Shown here: one piece after another, positions 25,412 to 37,159 of the stretch | Numbering within the stretch: the first letter of the stretch is position 1 | How the letters are laid out: every line of letters starts with the position of its first letter | Assembly (NCBI GenBank): GCA_038363925.1 | Contig: JAQQWL010000002.1 | Span: forward strand, 5,146,001-5,210,000 | Reading direction: 5' to 3' | Length of the DNA stretch: 64,000 bases | DNA from: Apiospora phragmitis | Taxonomy: Eukaryota > Ascomycota > Sordariomycetes > Amphisphaeriales > Apiosporaceae | Notes under the pieces: generated by a model | The model's input: the letters and a program-made list of their open reading frames with translations, nothing else | Told to the model about the DNA's origin: nothing | The model's database searches: none | Program-made: the position numbers and the translations under genes

Positions 25412-27795
25412 ATGTCATCAAACAGCACTCCATCGGAAACCAGCATTGAGCTGGCCGCAAGGTCTTTTGACTTGTTAAGCGCCATCGTGAAATCCAGCCA
25501 GACCTCAAGTGCCATTGTTCGCTCTACCCAAGAACTCGTCAAATGGCTCGCCAGTGAATGTGTTCAAGAAAGCATCTTCACGCAGTGTGCTGAACTGGCT
25601 CGGTCGCTCGCTTACCCAAACGAAGATGCTTTGGTGGTCCGGGCATCGATTGCCGAAGCAGACAAGAAGCTTCATACACTGCGAGCTCCCCTACGTCTCA
25701 TCAATTCGGGCTCCCTCGGTCGACTGATTGCACAGGACCCAGAGTTCAGCTACATGGTCACGACAGTCACCTCGTTGTCGAACTTTTACAAGATTGATCG
25801 AATTACTGATACGGTCTGCTCCATGATGTTTTATCACAATGGAAATCCTGCAAGCGCCCAGTATCAGTACCAAGTTCAGCGTGCACCAATCCGCGCCGTC
25901 ACACTCAAAATCGTCGAGAGCATTTCCCGCAACGTTGTGAATGCTGGTCATAGTCTCCAAGGCATCCCTGAGGAGCTGAGCCGTCTACATGTTCACCTGG
26001 TCGATCCGTCGACATTTGCCGCCCTTGTGCGAGGGATCAGAGAAGCCACGAACGACATCGTTCTCAGGTGCGACAGATTCATCGGAGATATTACCATGTG
26101 GTTATTGAACCATTTTCACGGCACCTTTGAAGTTGTCTTGCGTTCTCAGCTCGTTCTGAAAAGGCAGTTGGGCTCAGAGAAGCAGACAGTCCGTTTCTTC
26201 GTCACCAACGAGTGTGCTGATCACAAGTCCTGCTACTTGCAAGAGTGCACAGTTCGAGGCATCCGTCTCTACCGGATCTGGCTTGCATACAACCTTCCTC
26301 CGTGCTGCCACGAGCGCTGGCACGCCCGAAACACGACCGATGCCCCAAGCCCGAGCATCTCTGTATCGAGAGAATATGTGCTCGTCTTTGCCAGTATCAC
26401 CTCGGAGTGCAACGCTCAATCGGGAGCAGAAGCTCCACGTCCAGACGACCGCAAAGAAGATCATGAACTAGCTTTTAAGACTCCCTGTAGAGGCGGCACC
26501 GGCATCAAGTTTCCAACTAACATTCAAGGCTAAGCTTGATGGTAGTAACGGGCCCTTCCGTCTTGGAGACCTCCTTTCAAGACACCCCGGTCTACTTCAG
26601 AAGCCCACAACTGATCCAAGCTTCACAGCCCCTGTCTTCGACGACGTTCGTGAAAAGCTGGATCAAGAAGCGGGGTTTCCGAGTGAAGCAGATGAGCCCA
26701 CTGCAGAAGATCCTTTATTCACTGCTCCTGGTATCCTGGCTTGCTTCCCCCCTGCGACGGACCTCATGAACGTTTTGCAGGCAAGTTGCACATGCCTCCA
26801 TTGTGAGCGCGGTGGAACGATTAGTCACTCGCCCCTTGGATGTCTCCGGTACTTTGCCTTCACAGAGCTCTTCACCATTTTGGCTCACGCAGTGTCAGAT
26901 AGCTTGGGTGCTCCAAGACGTCTCAGGCCTGTCTGATCCAGTGCACGTAGGTGCAGTGTTGCTGCCGCTCTTTCACACTCTCTTGCGCAAGGAGTTGGTC
27001 GTTTGGGATGACGGGATGAGGGTATTTGCAGTCACCGTCGGCGGGTCTTCCATCGATTCAATTGGGGCTAATGATAAAGGCAAAGCGATGTTGGGCGCGA
27101 CGTCAATGGTTGCCTTTCAGAACGGGTCCTTTATCGGCATGGCTCCTTGGATCGATTTGAAATCAGAAGTTCAGCCCCGACGTTGCTTCAGCGTTCAGAT
27201 ATTTGAGGGCAATATCGACGGTCTCGCTGAAGAGTTCGGCATTGTGCGATGTGAGACGGGAATGGAGGCAGTGGGTTTGCCTCCCGCCGATCGTCAGATG
27301 GCCCACATAGAAGCAGAGGACGTGGACAAAGACAAAATCGACATACAGACTGCGATATTCCGGGTTGGCACGTCGTCGTACCGTCTAATGACTCTGGTAG
27401 CTTCGGGGGCATACAGGCGAGTCGTCGATCCGACCACCACTGTCCACGCGTCAAGCCGCATCACATACTCCAAATATACTGACGGGCGCTTTGGTAAGGA
27501 CCACGAAGGTAAACAAGCAGAGGTGGGAGTTGACTTCTATAACTTTGATGCCATTCTCGCTGAATGGGATCGTTCAAGCTCAACCGGGAACGGTGTGGTG
27601 CAAATGACAAAGGTGATCACCTCCCGCGAAAAGTTCAACGTCATTCTGGCGCTCTCCGTCTATGGGGTGGTCGTGTATGATCCAGGCGCAGCTTGCTGGG
27701 CGTGCGCCGTTCAGCAGACGCGTGAAACGCTGGCGGGAAATCCTTTGAGGTTAGTCAAGCTTGGATTAATGGAAAGAAGTATACTCGGTATATAA
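25412..27795 (+). pseudogene. Broken conserved fungal protein of unknown function with a CxCxxC segment
   Basis: The N-terminal 270 codons are open from the ATG at 25412 (MSSNSTPSETSIELAARSFD). They include FSRN-like and GDITMWLLNHFHGTFEVV segments that I associate with a large conserved sordariomycete family of unknown role. The frame shifts near 26240 to one reading SAQFEASVSTGSGLHTTFLR. That frame meets a TAG at 26469-26471 exactly where KKIMN-W-LLRLPVEAA would be expected (TGG to TAG, a G to A change of the RIP type). It then continues through GPFRLGDLLSRHPG and the cysteine segment CTCLHC to about 26912. An extra C at 26913-26914 moves it into the final frame, which is open to 27795 and contains PWIDLKSEVQPRRCFSV and a second cysteine pair CWACAVQQ. 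The family name is from memory and needs a search. The lesions are seen directly. Confidence 0.6.
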
Positions 27796-28532
27796 GTAGA
27801 TAGGCAAAGAATGCATTTTGTTCGCTGCACTTTTCTGTTGGCAAGCGGACTCCAAACATCGATTGTGAAATGACTGCTGAGTACCCACGCCTTCGAGGCG
27901 TGTAATGTTCAAGCCCTCAAGCTCCGGCCCCCTTGTTTCCCCCGGTAGTGCCAACGGCGCCCAGCCCAACCTCACCAGGAGACGCACACCAACATTCAGG
28001 ACTGCCTGTTTCGTTTCAGAGTATCTGGATTTTGGACTTAAGACTTAAGACCAAATCTACCATCTCGTCTTTTGATCACTGCATGCGTCGGGTAACCTCA
28101 ACTCTGTCTCTTTTACGTTTCGTTTCCCCGTATTCTCTGGTTCATTTTTAGAAGCTTAGATCAGACTGGTCAAACGCGACTGTAAGAAGCATGACTTCAG
28201 CTTTATGCTACCTAGCTGCAGAATAGGCCAGTTGTAGGAGAGGTGACTGGGCTGCTGCCGTTGCCACCGATGGCGGGGTTGTCGAGGTTGTACGAACCCC
28301 CCATCAGGTATCCAGCATAGTAGGCATGGCTTATCGATACAGAGGTGCTGCGACCTAGTCGCTAAGCAAGGACATATGCCACGTAAGCGTCAGCTGCGGG
28401 AACGCTCGTCCACCAGCTCTTGAGCCTTACTCAAGGCGTCACATTTCGTACCAGACGTGCAACCTCATTCAGTACTAGATCAATCACGACTTCGGCTGCC
28501 AGCTGTAATTATCCCACATCCTCATCCTCACC
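27796..28532. other. Intergenic; possible minus-strand coding remnant near 28230-28320
   Basis: This is the leader region of the HET gene at 28533. On the minus strand around 28318-28230 a short frame reads GSYNLDNPAIGGNGSSP, which looks like protein but is too short to assign. No other structure was seen. Confidence 0.35.
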
Positions 28533-30158
28533 ATGTCTCAGGCATATACGCCGCGTGGGAGAAGCATCTTCAATTGGGAGGGGGTGGAGTCCCAGTGGCC
28601 AAGGAGATTACTGCATATCCCGACAATGACCTCCGTGGAGCGGCAGGAAGGCAATGCATACGGCTCCAAGAACGAGACAGAACCAGACTACTCCATCCTT
28701 ACGTATACCTGGGGAAGATGGCCAGCGCCTGGAGGTCCTCATATCCAAGTTTCTGGCACCACCTGGACCATCCCTGCAGTTGACGAGTCCAAATTCACCG
28801 TTGCGAGTTTCCACGAGGTGATCAACAAGATGGGTGAAGTCCATGATTTTGCGTGGATAGACGTGGTCTGCATCGACCAAGAGAACTACGAGGTGAAAAT
28901 GGATGAAATCGGTAAGCAGGTGGGCATATTCGCGAATGCATCCCGGGTGTACGTCTGGCTTTGGACCCTCCCCATCACTCGACTTCAGGCTGCATACGAT
29001 GAAATCACGCGATGCAGTGCCTCCCTTCAGGATAACGAGGACGTTTGGGGCAAACTAAGACAGCCCCCTGGGGATGTGTTGCCATCTCTGGAGGCGTCTA
29101 TCAAGACTATCCTGGGCGATTGGTGGTTCTCTTCACTCTGGACCCTGCAAGAAGGACTACTGAGACAAGATGCCATCCTTCTGTCACAGGATGCCGGGTA
29201 TGTCAAGCATCTTACCAAGAGCGATGAGAATCCCATGGCAGCGATACGATATCTCGCCAAATCCTTCTCGAATCTCCGGGCGGTCCTGGAATCCGAAGAC
29301 ACACGTTTCACAAACGCCCCGTACTGCGCCGTTGGAAGCTCCATCATTCAATACATCCATCGTAGCGGGTACCCGACAGCGCTCCGTACTAGTAATCCCA
29401 ACATACAGTGGGCCGCGGCACGATTCAGGACGACTACGTTTCAGCAGGACAGAATATACGGCATAATGGCATTGTACAACATTCAAGTAGGTGATGCCGT
29501 CCCGAATGCTAGTATACGCAAGGATCGGTCATTCTCAGAGCTCGAACTGGAATTCGCGACCGCTCTCAACACCAAGTCGCCACTTCTGGGACAGATGTTC
29601 GTCCATGCAGCGCCTCCTCATGCAAAGACCTGGCAGATCTCCCACGACATCATTGTGCCCCCCGAATACAGTTCTTACGACAAGGAACAATCCAGCACAT
29701 GTTCGATTATGGGAAACCCGACGGGGTTTGCGCAGGTCGAGGGGCGGGTGTGTTGTCTCAAGGATCTAGCGCGGCTCTGGAAGGAATATAGTAGGCAACC
29801 ATGGTGGAGTTCTCACTTCAACGCTGTCCTCGACGAGTATATTATCAAGAGCCACCCGGCCATCTACAACGTCCCCACATACCTGTCAGGTCTGTCGAGT
29901 ATTCATACCAAACCGAATAGTATACTACTCGTTGATAGCATCTTGAAAGAGTTCGGGGAAGACACGGTTTCTGTGCTGGAACTTGGGGCTGAGACAAGGC
30001 GAGGCAGGTCTTACTACTTATATGGCTTGCTTCTTCTACACGCGCCACAGGATAGGAGCCGATCAAAGAGAATCGGTCTATGCAAGTGGCCCGCAGAGTC
30101 TTTGGCACAGGCATTGAAGCCGGCTGAGTGGGTTCGTCATCATGGGATACTCGAGTAG
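28533..30158 (+). CDS. HET-domain protein (vegetative-incompatibility type)
   Basis: A single uninterrupted exon of 541 codons with the ordered HET-domain motifs: YSILTYTWGRW at residues 53-63, FAWIDVVCIDQ at 106-116, QVGIFANASRVYVWL near 129-143 and WWFSSLWTLQE near 196-207. The C-terminal 330 residues are specific to this protein, apart from a weak TTTFQQDRIYGIMAL segment that is common after HET domains. HET proteins act in the cytoplasm in self/non-self recognition after hyphal fusion and can cause cell death when activated (family knowledge). No partner domain (NACHT, ankyrin, patatin) is fused to it. It is the only fully open gene between 18 and 47 kb, which is notable among the surrounding pseudogenes. 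The start is the first ATG giving the complete domain. Confidence 0.88.
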   Translation: MSQAYTPRGRSIFNWEGVESQWPRRLLHIPTMTSVERQEGNAYGSKNETEPDYSILTYTWGRWPAPGGPHIQVSGTTWTIPAVDESKFTVASFHEVINKMGEVHDFAWIDVVCIDQENYEVKMDEIGKQVGIFANASRVYVWLWTLPITRLQAAYDEITRCSASLQDNEDVWGKLRQPPGDVLPSLEASIKTILGDWWFSSLWTLQEGLLRQDAILLSQDAGYVKHLTKSDENPMAAIRYLAKSFSNLRAVLESEDTRFTNAPYCAVGSSIIQYIHRSGYPTALRTSNPNIQWAAARFRTTTFQQDRIYGIMALYNIQVGDAVPNASIRKDRSFSELELEFATALNTKSPLLGQMFVHAAPPHAKTWQISHDIIVPPEYSSYDKEQSSTCSIMGNPTGFAQVEGRVCCLKDLARLWKEYSRQPWWSSHFNAVLDEYIIKSHPAIYNVPTYLSGLSSIHTKPNSILLVDSILKEFGEDTVSVLELGAETRRGRSYYLYGLLLLHAPQDRSRSKRIGLCKWPAESLAQALKPAEWVRHHGILE

Positions 30159-30358
30159 CCATCTCAATGGAACCCGAACTGCCTTCGTTGCTAAGCACAG
30201 CAGTTCATGAACTACATGTGGATTTTAGCTAAGTGGCGGATTGCACTGAATGCCTATAGAGTCCTATTACAGGCGTACGGAAAGCTCTGGGCGCCTGTAT
30301 GCCTAGTGTACATGAAAGGGAAGTCGTTATTCTCTCGTTGCTTGCAATAGCAGAACCA

Positions 30359-32275
30359 CTACATCTTAGAGAAAGCAAAGTCGGAGCAACGGACATCGTC
30401 AGGCGTACAGTGCACCCCCACTTGCGGTTCTTGCACATCGTGATCCTCGCTTCCGAAGCTCAGATGCATGACCGGCTCATCGTTATCCACCGACAAATCC
30501 CTTGACAGATCACTTGGTAGTGACGTAACGTCCCATCGCAGCGGCTGTCTGGATAAGGCTACGAGGTATTCTTTATCGTCTTGTTTGCAGGTTAGGTCGC
30601 TTTGCATAGGTCCGCTTTCCTCTAGGGCCGATTGCGCAGTGGACGCCCCACCCCTTTGCAAGTGTTCGTCCCGACTGTGGGTTGGCTGTGTGACTGTGTC
30701 CGTCTCTAAACTGGCCGTTAACAAGATCCCAAACGTAACGGACAAGGCTTAGCAATGAAACTGAGAGCGGTACCTACCTTCAGGCTGTCTCGCAGTCCGG
30801 GAAACGTAACAAGCTGCCGAGAGGACTAAGGAGTTTGTGCCACCGAAGACCATGTCACTTTTGAGTTTGATTCCCTTTAAGAGAGAAGGGGGGATAGAAC
30901 GAAAATTGACCCAAGAATAAGCAGGATGAGTATGCTCAAATCGGAATATCCTGTGCCAACGAACGTATTCTCGGGAAGACGGAAATCTGTACGGAGGTGC
31001 TCATTAATAGAGCCCTTGAGGTCTGACCCTGCTACCTCATTAGTGTCGATATTGTTGAAAGTCATTCAGACCTGAAGACTTACTACCGTCGATGATAAGA
31101 ATGAACAGGCTGTTTGACACTAGCCAGTGCAGTAAAGTACTCATTCCAATCATCGGGACACTGTACTTGTATGGCAGTTGGAGCCTCTATGTGGAGGTTT
31201 GTTGTCCTTCGGGGTAAGATGCCCTTAGAGGTTTGTACGACAGGCCATACAAATTCCATTCTTTCTCGACCTGGAGCTGCGTATGAAGCATGCTGATAGT
31301 GAGATAAACAAAAGAGAGTATCAGCTGCGGCATGTTCACGCAGATAAGCGTTGAGAGGTACCCAAGTCCATCCATAAGATTAATGGTTGTTACGTTTTCG
31401 GACGGACCAAAATTCCCAAGCGGACTGTAATAACCATCAGTATAGGACTTGTATATAACAAGCTACATCACGATTAAAGGCGTGACCATTTTGAAATGTA
31501 TACGCACCTTTTGCCTGGAGATGTTCGTGAAATCACCCAGACGATGAATAGTCCCGACAGCGCAGTAAAGCAAGGAAAATATACCTGGATCCAGGCCTGT
31601 TGGACAAATGATAGAGCGCAGTCGACGGCGGATTTCTTTCCATCGACGAGGCCTGATGGACGAGATGAAGTAAGTATGATCAGCGTTCGTGAGTACTTTC
31701 CGTGAGTACTTTCCGCCGTGAGCAGTGCAAGCTCTGGCTATCCTTGAGGCTGAGTGTAGCAAGTCCGCGGGTGTAGATATCCGGATCAGTAATGAACGAC
31801 TCGATAGCATCACCGGGTGTGACCAAAGAGACATCTTGCTGGAACCCTAGTATCGTGGCGCATGTAGCAATCTTGATAACCACGCAGAGTAGAACAGCCA
31901 GGAGTAGAACATTGGATACCAGGACTTGGAAGCTCTCCACTGGCTTGGCTAGGCATTTTTGGATGTCCAGTTCCCTTCGTATTGCCCGGTAGCCCGCTTC
32001 TGTTTCGTTGGCGGCGGTAGTGTTTCCGGGCTGGCCGTCATTGGCGAACGAGATATGTCGGGACAGAATGCGACCACAGATCCAAAAGAACGATGTTGTG
32101 GCACTTGTTCGATTATAGTGGCACTGTGTCCAAGACCATAAGGAATTGACCTGATCGATTGGGCCATCAGGCTCCCACTTGTTGTCAAGGCTGCTGTCAG
32201 TAAACTCGAATACTTCGTCTCGTCGCCAACCATTGGGGTCATTCGCTCCACTGGATACAGTGATAATGAGATCTT
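30359..32275 (-). pseudogene. 3' part of a DUF6536-type membrane protein gene, split by a transposon
   Basis: Read on the minus strand from 32275, the frame LIITVSSGANDPNGW joins directly to the 5' part at 44148. It continues through membrane segments (VSNVLLLAVLLCVVIKIATC), then TPGDAIESFITDPD and RPRRWKEIRRRLRS. After a one-base shift near 31595 comes QVYFPCFTALSGLFIVWV, and after an intron-like gap MPQLILSFVYLTISMLHTQ. A TAG at 31187-31189 sits where a Tyr is usual before RLQLPYKYSVP. The tail includes GYSDLSILILLILGSIFVLS, LSRQPLRWDV and EPQVGVHC, near 30375-30470. This order is that of the widespread fungal DUF6536 multi-pass proteins, whose role is unknown. Besides the insertion it has at least two frameshifts and one stop. 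Confidence 0.72.
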
Positions 32276-34400
32276 TGTTAAATAGGCTTTCGTACGTATG
32301 TACAAGTGGGTTCCGGGTTTAATCGGGGTTATATTACTATATTTATTTATTTATATCTATTTATAATACTAGCTACGAGGGGTATCGTATATCCCTCTTA
32401 ATAAAATAGAAAAGGGGTTCGTACGCGTAGGTACGTAGTATTTTTTTTTTAAAGTAAGCTAAAGCACCCCTTTACGAGCCACCCCCTTACGGGCTACTTT
32501 ATTAAGCTACCCTTACCCCTATAATTAAAGCTATTTCTACGACTAGAATTAACGTAAATATACTATCTTTCGTTATTTTTAATAACTTTTATAGCGTTAT
32601 AAAGCCCTCCTAATACTTCGATATTGCTAGCTTCGTCCTCGTATACGACCTTACTTTTTAACTTCCGCTTAGCCCGGCGTATATTAGCTATAAGAATAAA
32701 TCGTTATCCCGGTACGATTTTTACCTTTTAATATACTCTCATAGTTTTCTTATCGAGTTTAATTTAAAAATAATCGATTTAAGTTTCGAGATACGCGATT
32801 TTATTAACGTTTTAATTTAAAACCTTATTAACCTTTTTAATAAAGAGCTGTTAAAAGGGTATTTTAAAAGTAAAGTCCGTAGTAATTAATTTCTAACTAT
32901 TATTCCGTAATTCTTAATTATTAAAGGGTGTTTTAATAGGTATTAAAATTAATTCGGTAAAAAAATCGGGTATTAATTCTTTTTTAATTACTTTTAATAG
33001 TTTTAAACGTACCCGGGTAACCCTTATATCTTTTAAGATAACGTATTTTAATAATAACGGCTTCGAATAATCCCGTGAATAAATCTTAGCCGTTTTTTAA
33101 ACGTTTTTAATTATAAAAGAAGTTAATATATTAATTTTAACCTAGCGGTATACCTTTAATATATTTATTTTCGTAAGTTTTAATTTAAAAACCGTATTTA
33201 AGTACTCTTTTAAAATAATTCTTAACCTTTTTTTTAATAAATTAAAAACTCTTATATTTAAATCTTATATTATATAATTATAATATAATTTATAAAAGAT
33301 TAGCTATATTTTATTTAAAAGATAAAGCTATAAAAAATTATCGTTCGTATACGATTTATAGTTATTATAAATTAAGACAACTTATTTATTATTATAATAT
33401 AACCGTATATAAGGGATAAAAATATTTTAAATTTCATCTAAAGCTATAGTATTATTAGTTTACCCTTTAAGCGACGCTTTAAACCGCTAGTTATCCTAAA
33501 GATAGCCGTTTTAGTCTAGAAACCACTAGCTTTAGACATCGGCCTCTTTAAAAATAATTAGCGGCGGAAGGGGTACCCTATTATAGCCTATACATTTTTA
33601 GGTAGTAATCTATTCCCTTTTTTCGACGTCTTTTTTAAAGGCTAGATAATTAATAGCTTCGGCAACTACTTAGTGGTTACCGTTAACGCTTTAACCGATA
33701 CTTATTTCGTCGGTATTATAAAAGCGTTTAAAAGAGATATTAACTAGCTCTAAGGTATTAAATCTATCGAAAAAGATATTAATATTTACTATTATAACTT
33801 TATTAACCCGGCTATAATTAATTATTTTCGACTTTATAGTTTTAATAAACTCGTTTTTAATTAAAAAACGAGTATATTATTAATATTTTAAAGTATAAAA
33901 AGCCTTAAAAGCGTTTAATATCTATTAAGCTATAAACTTAAACTTAATTAATATTAATACGAAGCTTAACCTAGCTTAATTAACGGCTTAATATATTAAT
34001 TCGTTTTATAAAAATATTAATAAAACTTATTAATCTTTATTAAACTTATTTTTAATAAGTACACCGGCGAAACGGCGTTAAATATATAATTAAGGGGCTA
34101 ATTATTTACGGGTGGATTCGTAAGTAGCTGCTCTAAGCTTTACGTCGCGCACGATAGCTTACATACGCTTTTAAATATTAAACGAAAATATCGTTATAAA
34201 GAGTAAAAATAGGCGAAAAAAATAAAGGTAATAATAACTTTAAAAAATAAAAAGTAATAATTAAATTAAAAAGTTTTCTAGTTAAGATATACGGTGAAAA
34301 GACGTGTTCGTGAGGTAAAACGCGGTGGCCCGTGACGAGGTGGCCCGTGAGGGGGTGCTTTAGCTTAATATAGAAAACCTTAGTTCTTGTTGTTCTAATA
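32276..34400. repeat. Left LTR (214 bp) interrupted by a Fot1-like element
   Basis: The LTR sequence is 32276-32456 plus 34368-34400, ending TTGTTCTAATA, which corresponds to CTGTTCCAACA in the right LTR. Shared landmarks are GTTCCGGGTTTAATCG, CCCTCTTAATAAAA and GGTTCGTACGCG. Confidence 0.85.
32457..34365. mobile_element. Fot1/pogo-like (Tc1/mariner) DNA transposon, degraded, 1.9 kb
   Basis: The inverted ends begin AGCTAAAGCACCCC on both sides and extend about 45 bases with transitions between them. A TA dinucleotide is present on each side (32455-32456 and 34366-34367). The element lies inside the left LTR, whose sequence resumes precisely after it. The 1909 bp length, TA target and long ends fit fungal Fot1/pogo elements. 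The transposase frame is destroyed. Confidence 0.82.
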
Positions 34401-35298
34401 CTGGCAGTTTTTTATTTTAGTAATATAATTAGTTTATTCCCCTTTTTAAATACGAGCCTTCCCTTCCCGAGGGTTTTATACGAATAGGTTACGCTAATCT
34501 AGTTTTTAGTGCCTGCTTAAGCCGTATAAATAATATTATACCTTTTTAACGTTAATTTTATTAAATAATAAGTCTTTTTAATTAATTATTTTAATTATTT
34601 AATAATAATAATAATAGGGGTATCGTTATATATCGCGATACGTAATATTTTATTAAAAATATACGAGTTTAGCTTTTCGATATATGTTTCTATACGTATA
34701 GTAAGGTTATTTATCGAGATTATTTATTCGAGGGCCTTATTTAAGGATATTTTAATAAAGGCGTTTACCGGGTTATCTTTACTATTAATATAATAAATTT
34801 ATAAGATCTATTTTTTTAATATAATTTTTAAAAAGATATAATATTAATTATAAGCCTTTTTTTATTTATTATATTTAATTTAATTAAATAATTATAAAAA
34901 AACTTTAAATTTATATAAAAAGTTATTAATATATTTTTAAATTTTAAGGTTTATATAATTCTTTTAAACGTAATACTTAATATAATACCGTTATTTATAC
35001 CGGAAATCATGCCGTATAATTCATTAATTAATACGTTTAGTATAACCTTTTTATATTTCGTCGAGATTTAATAAGTAATATTGTTTTAAATTTTAAACTA
35101 ATCCTTTATATAATTTATTTCTTAATTTAATAAGATTAAGTATTTAAATTAAAAAGTTAAATCTTTATTATTTATAAACGAATTATTAATAAATATATAT
35201 ATTTTAAGCTGCGTGTCGAGTATTAAATTTATTAATTAATACGCTTATTTAAGTTTTTAATATTTTTATTTTTTAAGGTTTATATTTAAGTAGCGATA

Positions 35299-37159
35299 AC
35301 ATATCCTATAAGCGAATATCCTATATAAGCGAATGTTTTATTCTTTTACACCCTTTCTAATAAAATATAAGTTAATTTTATTATAATATATTTAAAATAT
35401 TAAAATTAATCGGAATCCTTATCTTTAAATACTTCTATATTATTTTAATAAGTACGCGTATTATGCCCGGGCTCTCCGTAAATTTTATAGCGTTATAAAC
35501 GTGTTCTAAACGTCCTCGTATAATTACTTTTTCGATACGATTCGTTTTATAACTATTTATTAATATCTTTTTAAAATTATAAGTCTTTTTTAATTTATAT
35601 ATAAAATAATCCTTTATTTTATAGCCGTTTTTTTTTCGTACGGCGGCGCCGGCTAAGTATTTTATTTATTTTTCGAAGTATCGCGTTTTTACTTTTTAAA
35701 AAAATAACTCGATATATAATATATATTATAACCTTTACGATCTAATTAAAATTAATTAAAATAAATATCGGAAAACTATTTTAATATTATACGATACGGT
35801 TTCGAATATATTCGGTTTAAAATTAAGCCTTAATCAGGTTATTTAAAGTTTTTAATTCTTAAAGAAGAAATAGGCCGAAAAACGTCCCCGGAAGTATTAA
35901 AATATATAGCTTTATATCTAACTATAAAATAATATATTCCGGATTATACGGAACGAGTCCTATTTTTTAAAAGCCTCCTCATATATTCGAAACGGTAAAA
36001 ATCGCTTAGAACGCTTTTAAAAACGCTAGTAAGAAGTCCTCCTTTAAAATATAAATAATATACGCCTATATAAAATATTTAATTTCTTTCCCGTACACTT
36101 TTTTTAATATATAAAAATAGCCGATATTAAGAGGCTAGAATTTATATAATAAATAAGAAAGTATATAAACTATAATAATTAAATTCTTTTTATAATAAAG
36201 CTCGAAAATTATTAAGTAATGGTTTTCGTAACCGTTCAAGACTAAAAAGCGATAATAACCCTTTATATAAAACCTAATATATTAATTAAAGTATTAAATT
36301 TAATCTTCACTTTTTTTATTCGTAGTTTAATTATTTTTAATAATTACGATCACCTAATCCTTCCGTAATAAACTGTTTTCGTATTAAAAAAAAAGGTACG
36401 TTTTCCCGGTAAAAATAATATACGGAGGGATAGCGTAACCGTATAATCCGACGCCTTAAATAATTATAATTTATTCCCGGTTCTTTTATTATATTACCTT
36501 AAGCTTTCCGTATTAATCGGAAGTGGTTATAATTATTTCGAACAAAATTTAATTTATAAAAAAGCCGGTTTTATTAAAATTATAGATATCCTCTTTTTAA
36601 ATCCCGTACTTATAAATTATATTTCGTATAAAAGTAAATTATACGCGATACGCGTCGAGATCTTTATAAAAAACTTTTTAATAATTAATTCTTTGATTAA
36701 AACGCGTCCGGAGGTCTGGTTATTATCGTACGAAATTAAAGGCCTAATTAACGCCGACGCGTTCCGCGTTACGTAAATTAAATAATCGATTCGCTATATC
36801 TTTTAAACTATTTAATTAGGGAAGAAACGATCGCGTATTTAAATTAATAATATATCGAATAATTATATCTTTTTTAAAATTTAAAAGCTTTTAAAAATTC
36901 GTAAATATTTCGTATCGTATAGGTTAGCTATTTCGTTTATATTATAAGGTTTTTAATAAAACGTAATAAATTAATACAGCTTTTCATATACTTAAAATTA
37001 AGTTTTCCTAGAACGCTTAAAACGTTAAAATTATATCACTTTTTTTTTAAAGTTATAACATTTTTAAATATAAAAGAATATAAAAAAAGGTTAAAGTTAT
37101 AAGGAAATTTATAAAAGTGGGATATTCGCTTATGTGGGATATTCGCTTATAGGATACGT
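35299..37159. mobile_element. Second TA-inserting DNA transposon family, copy 1 (1861 bp)
   Basis: It is flanked by TA on both sides. Inverted ends ACRTATCCTATAAGCGAA carry the unit ATAAGCGAATATCC twice within the first 45 bases. It lies in the retrotransposon interior. It aligns along its whole length with copy 2 at 39339-41181, with mostly transition differences. It has no open frame and is probably also a pogo/Fot1-type element. Confidence 0.82.

Noticed and set aside
28226..28318. Minus-strand peptide GSYNLDNPAIGG as a gene
   Set aside because: Only about 30 codons, with no continuation found on either side.
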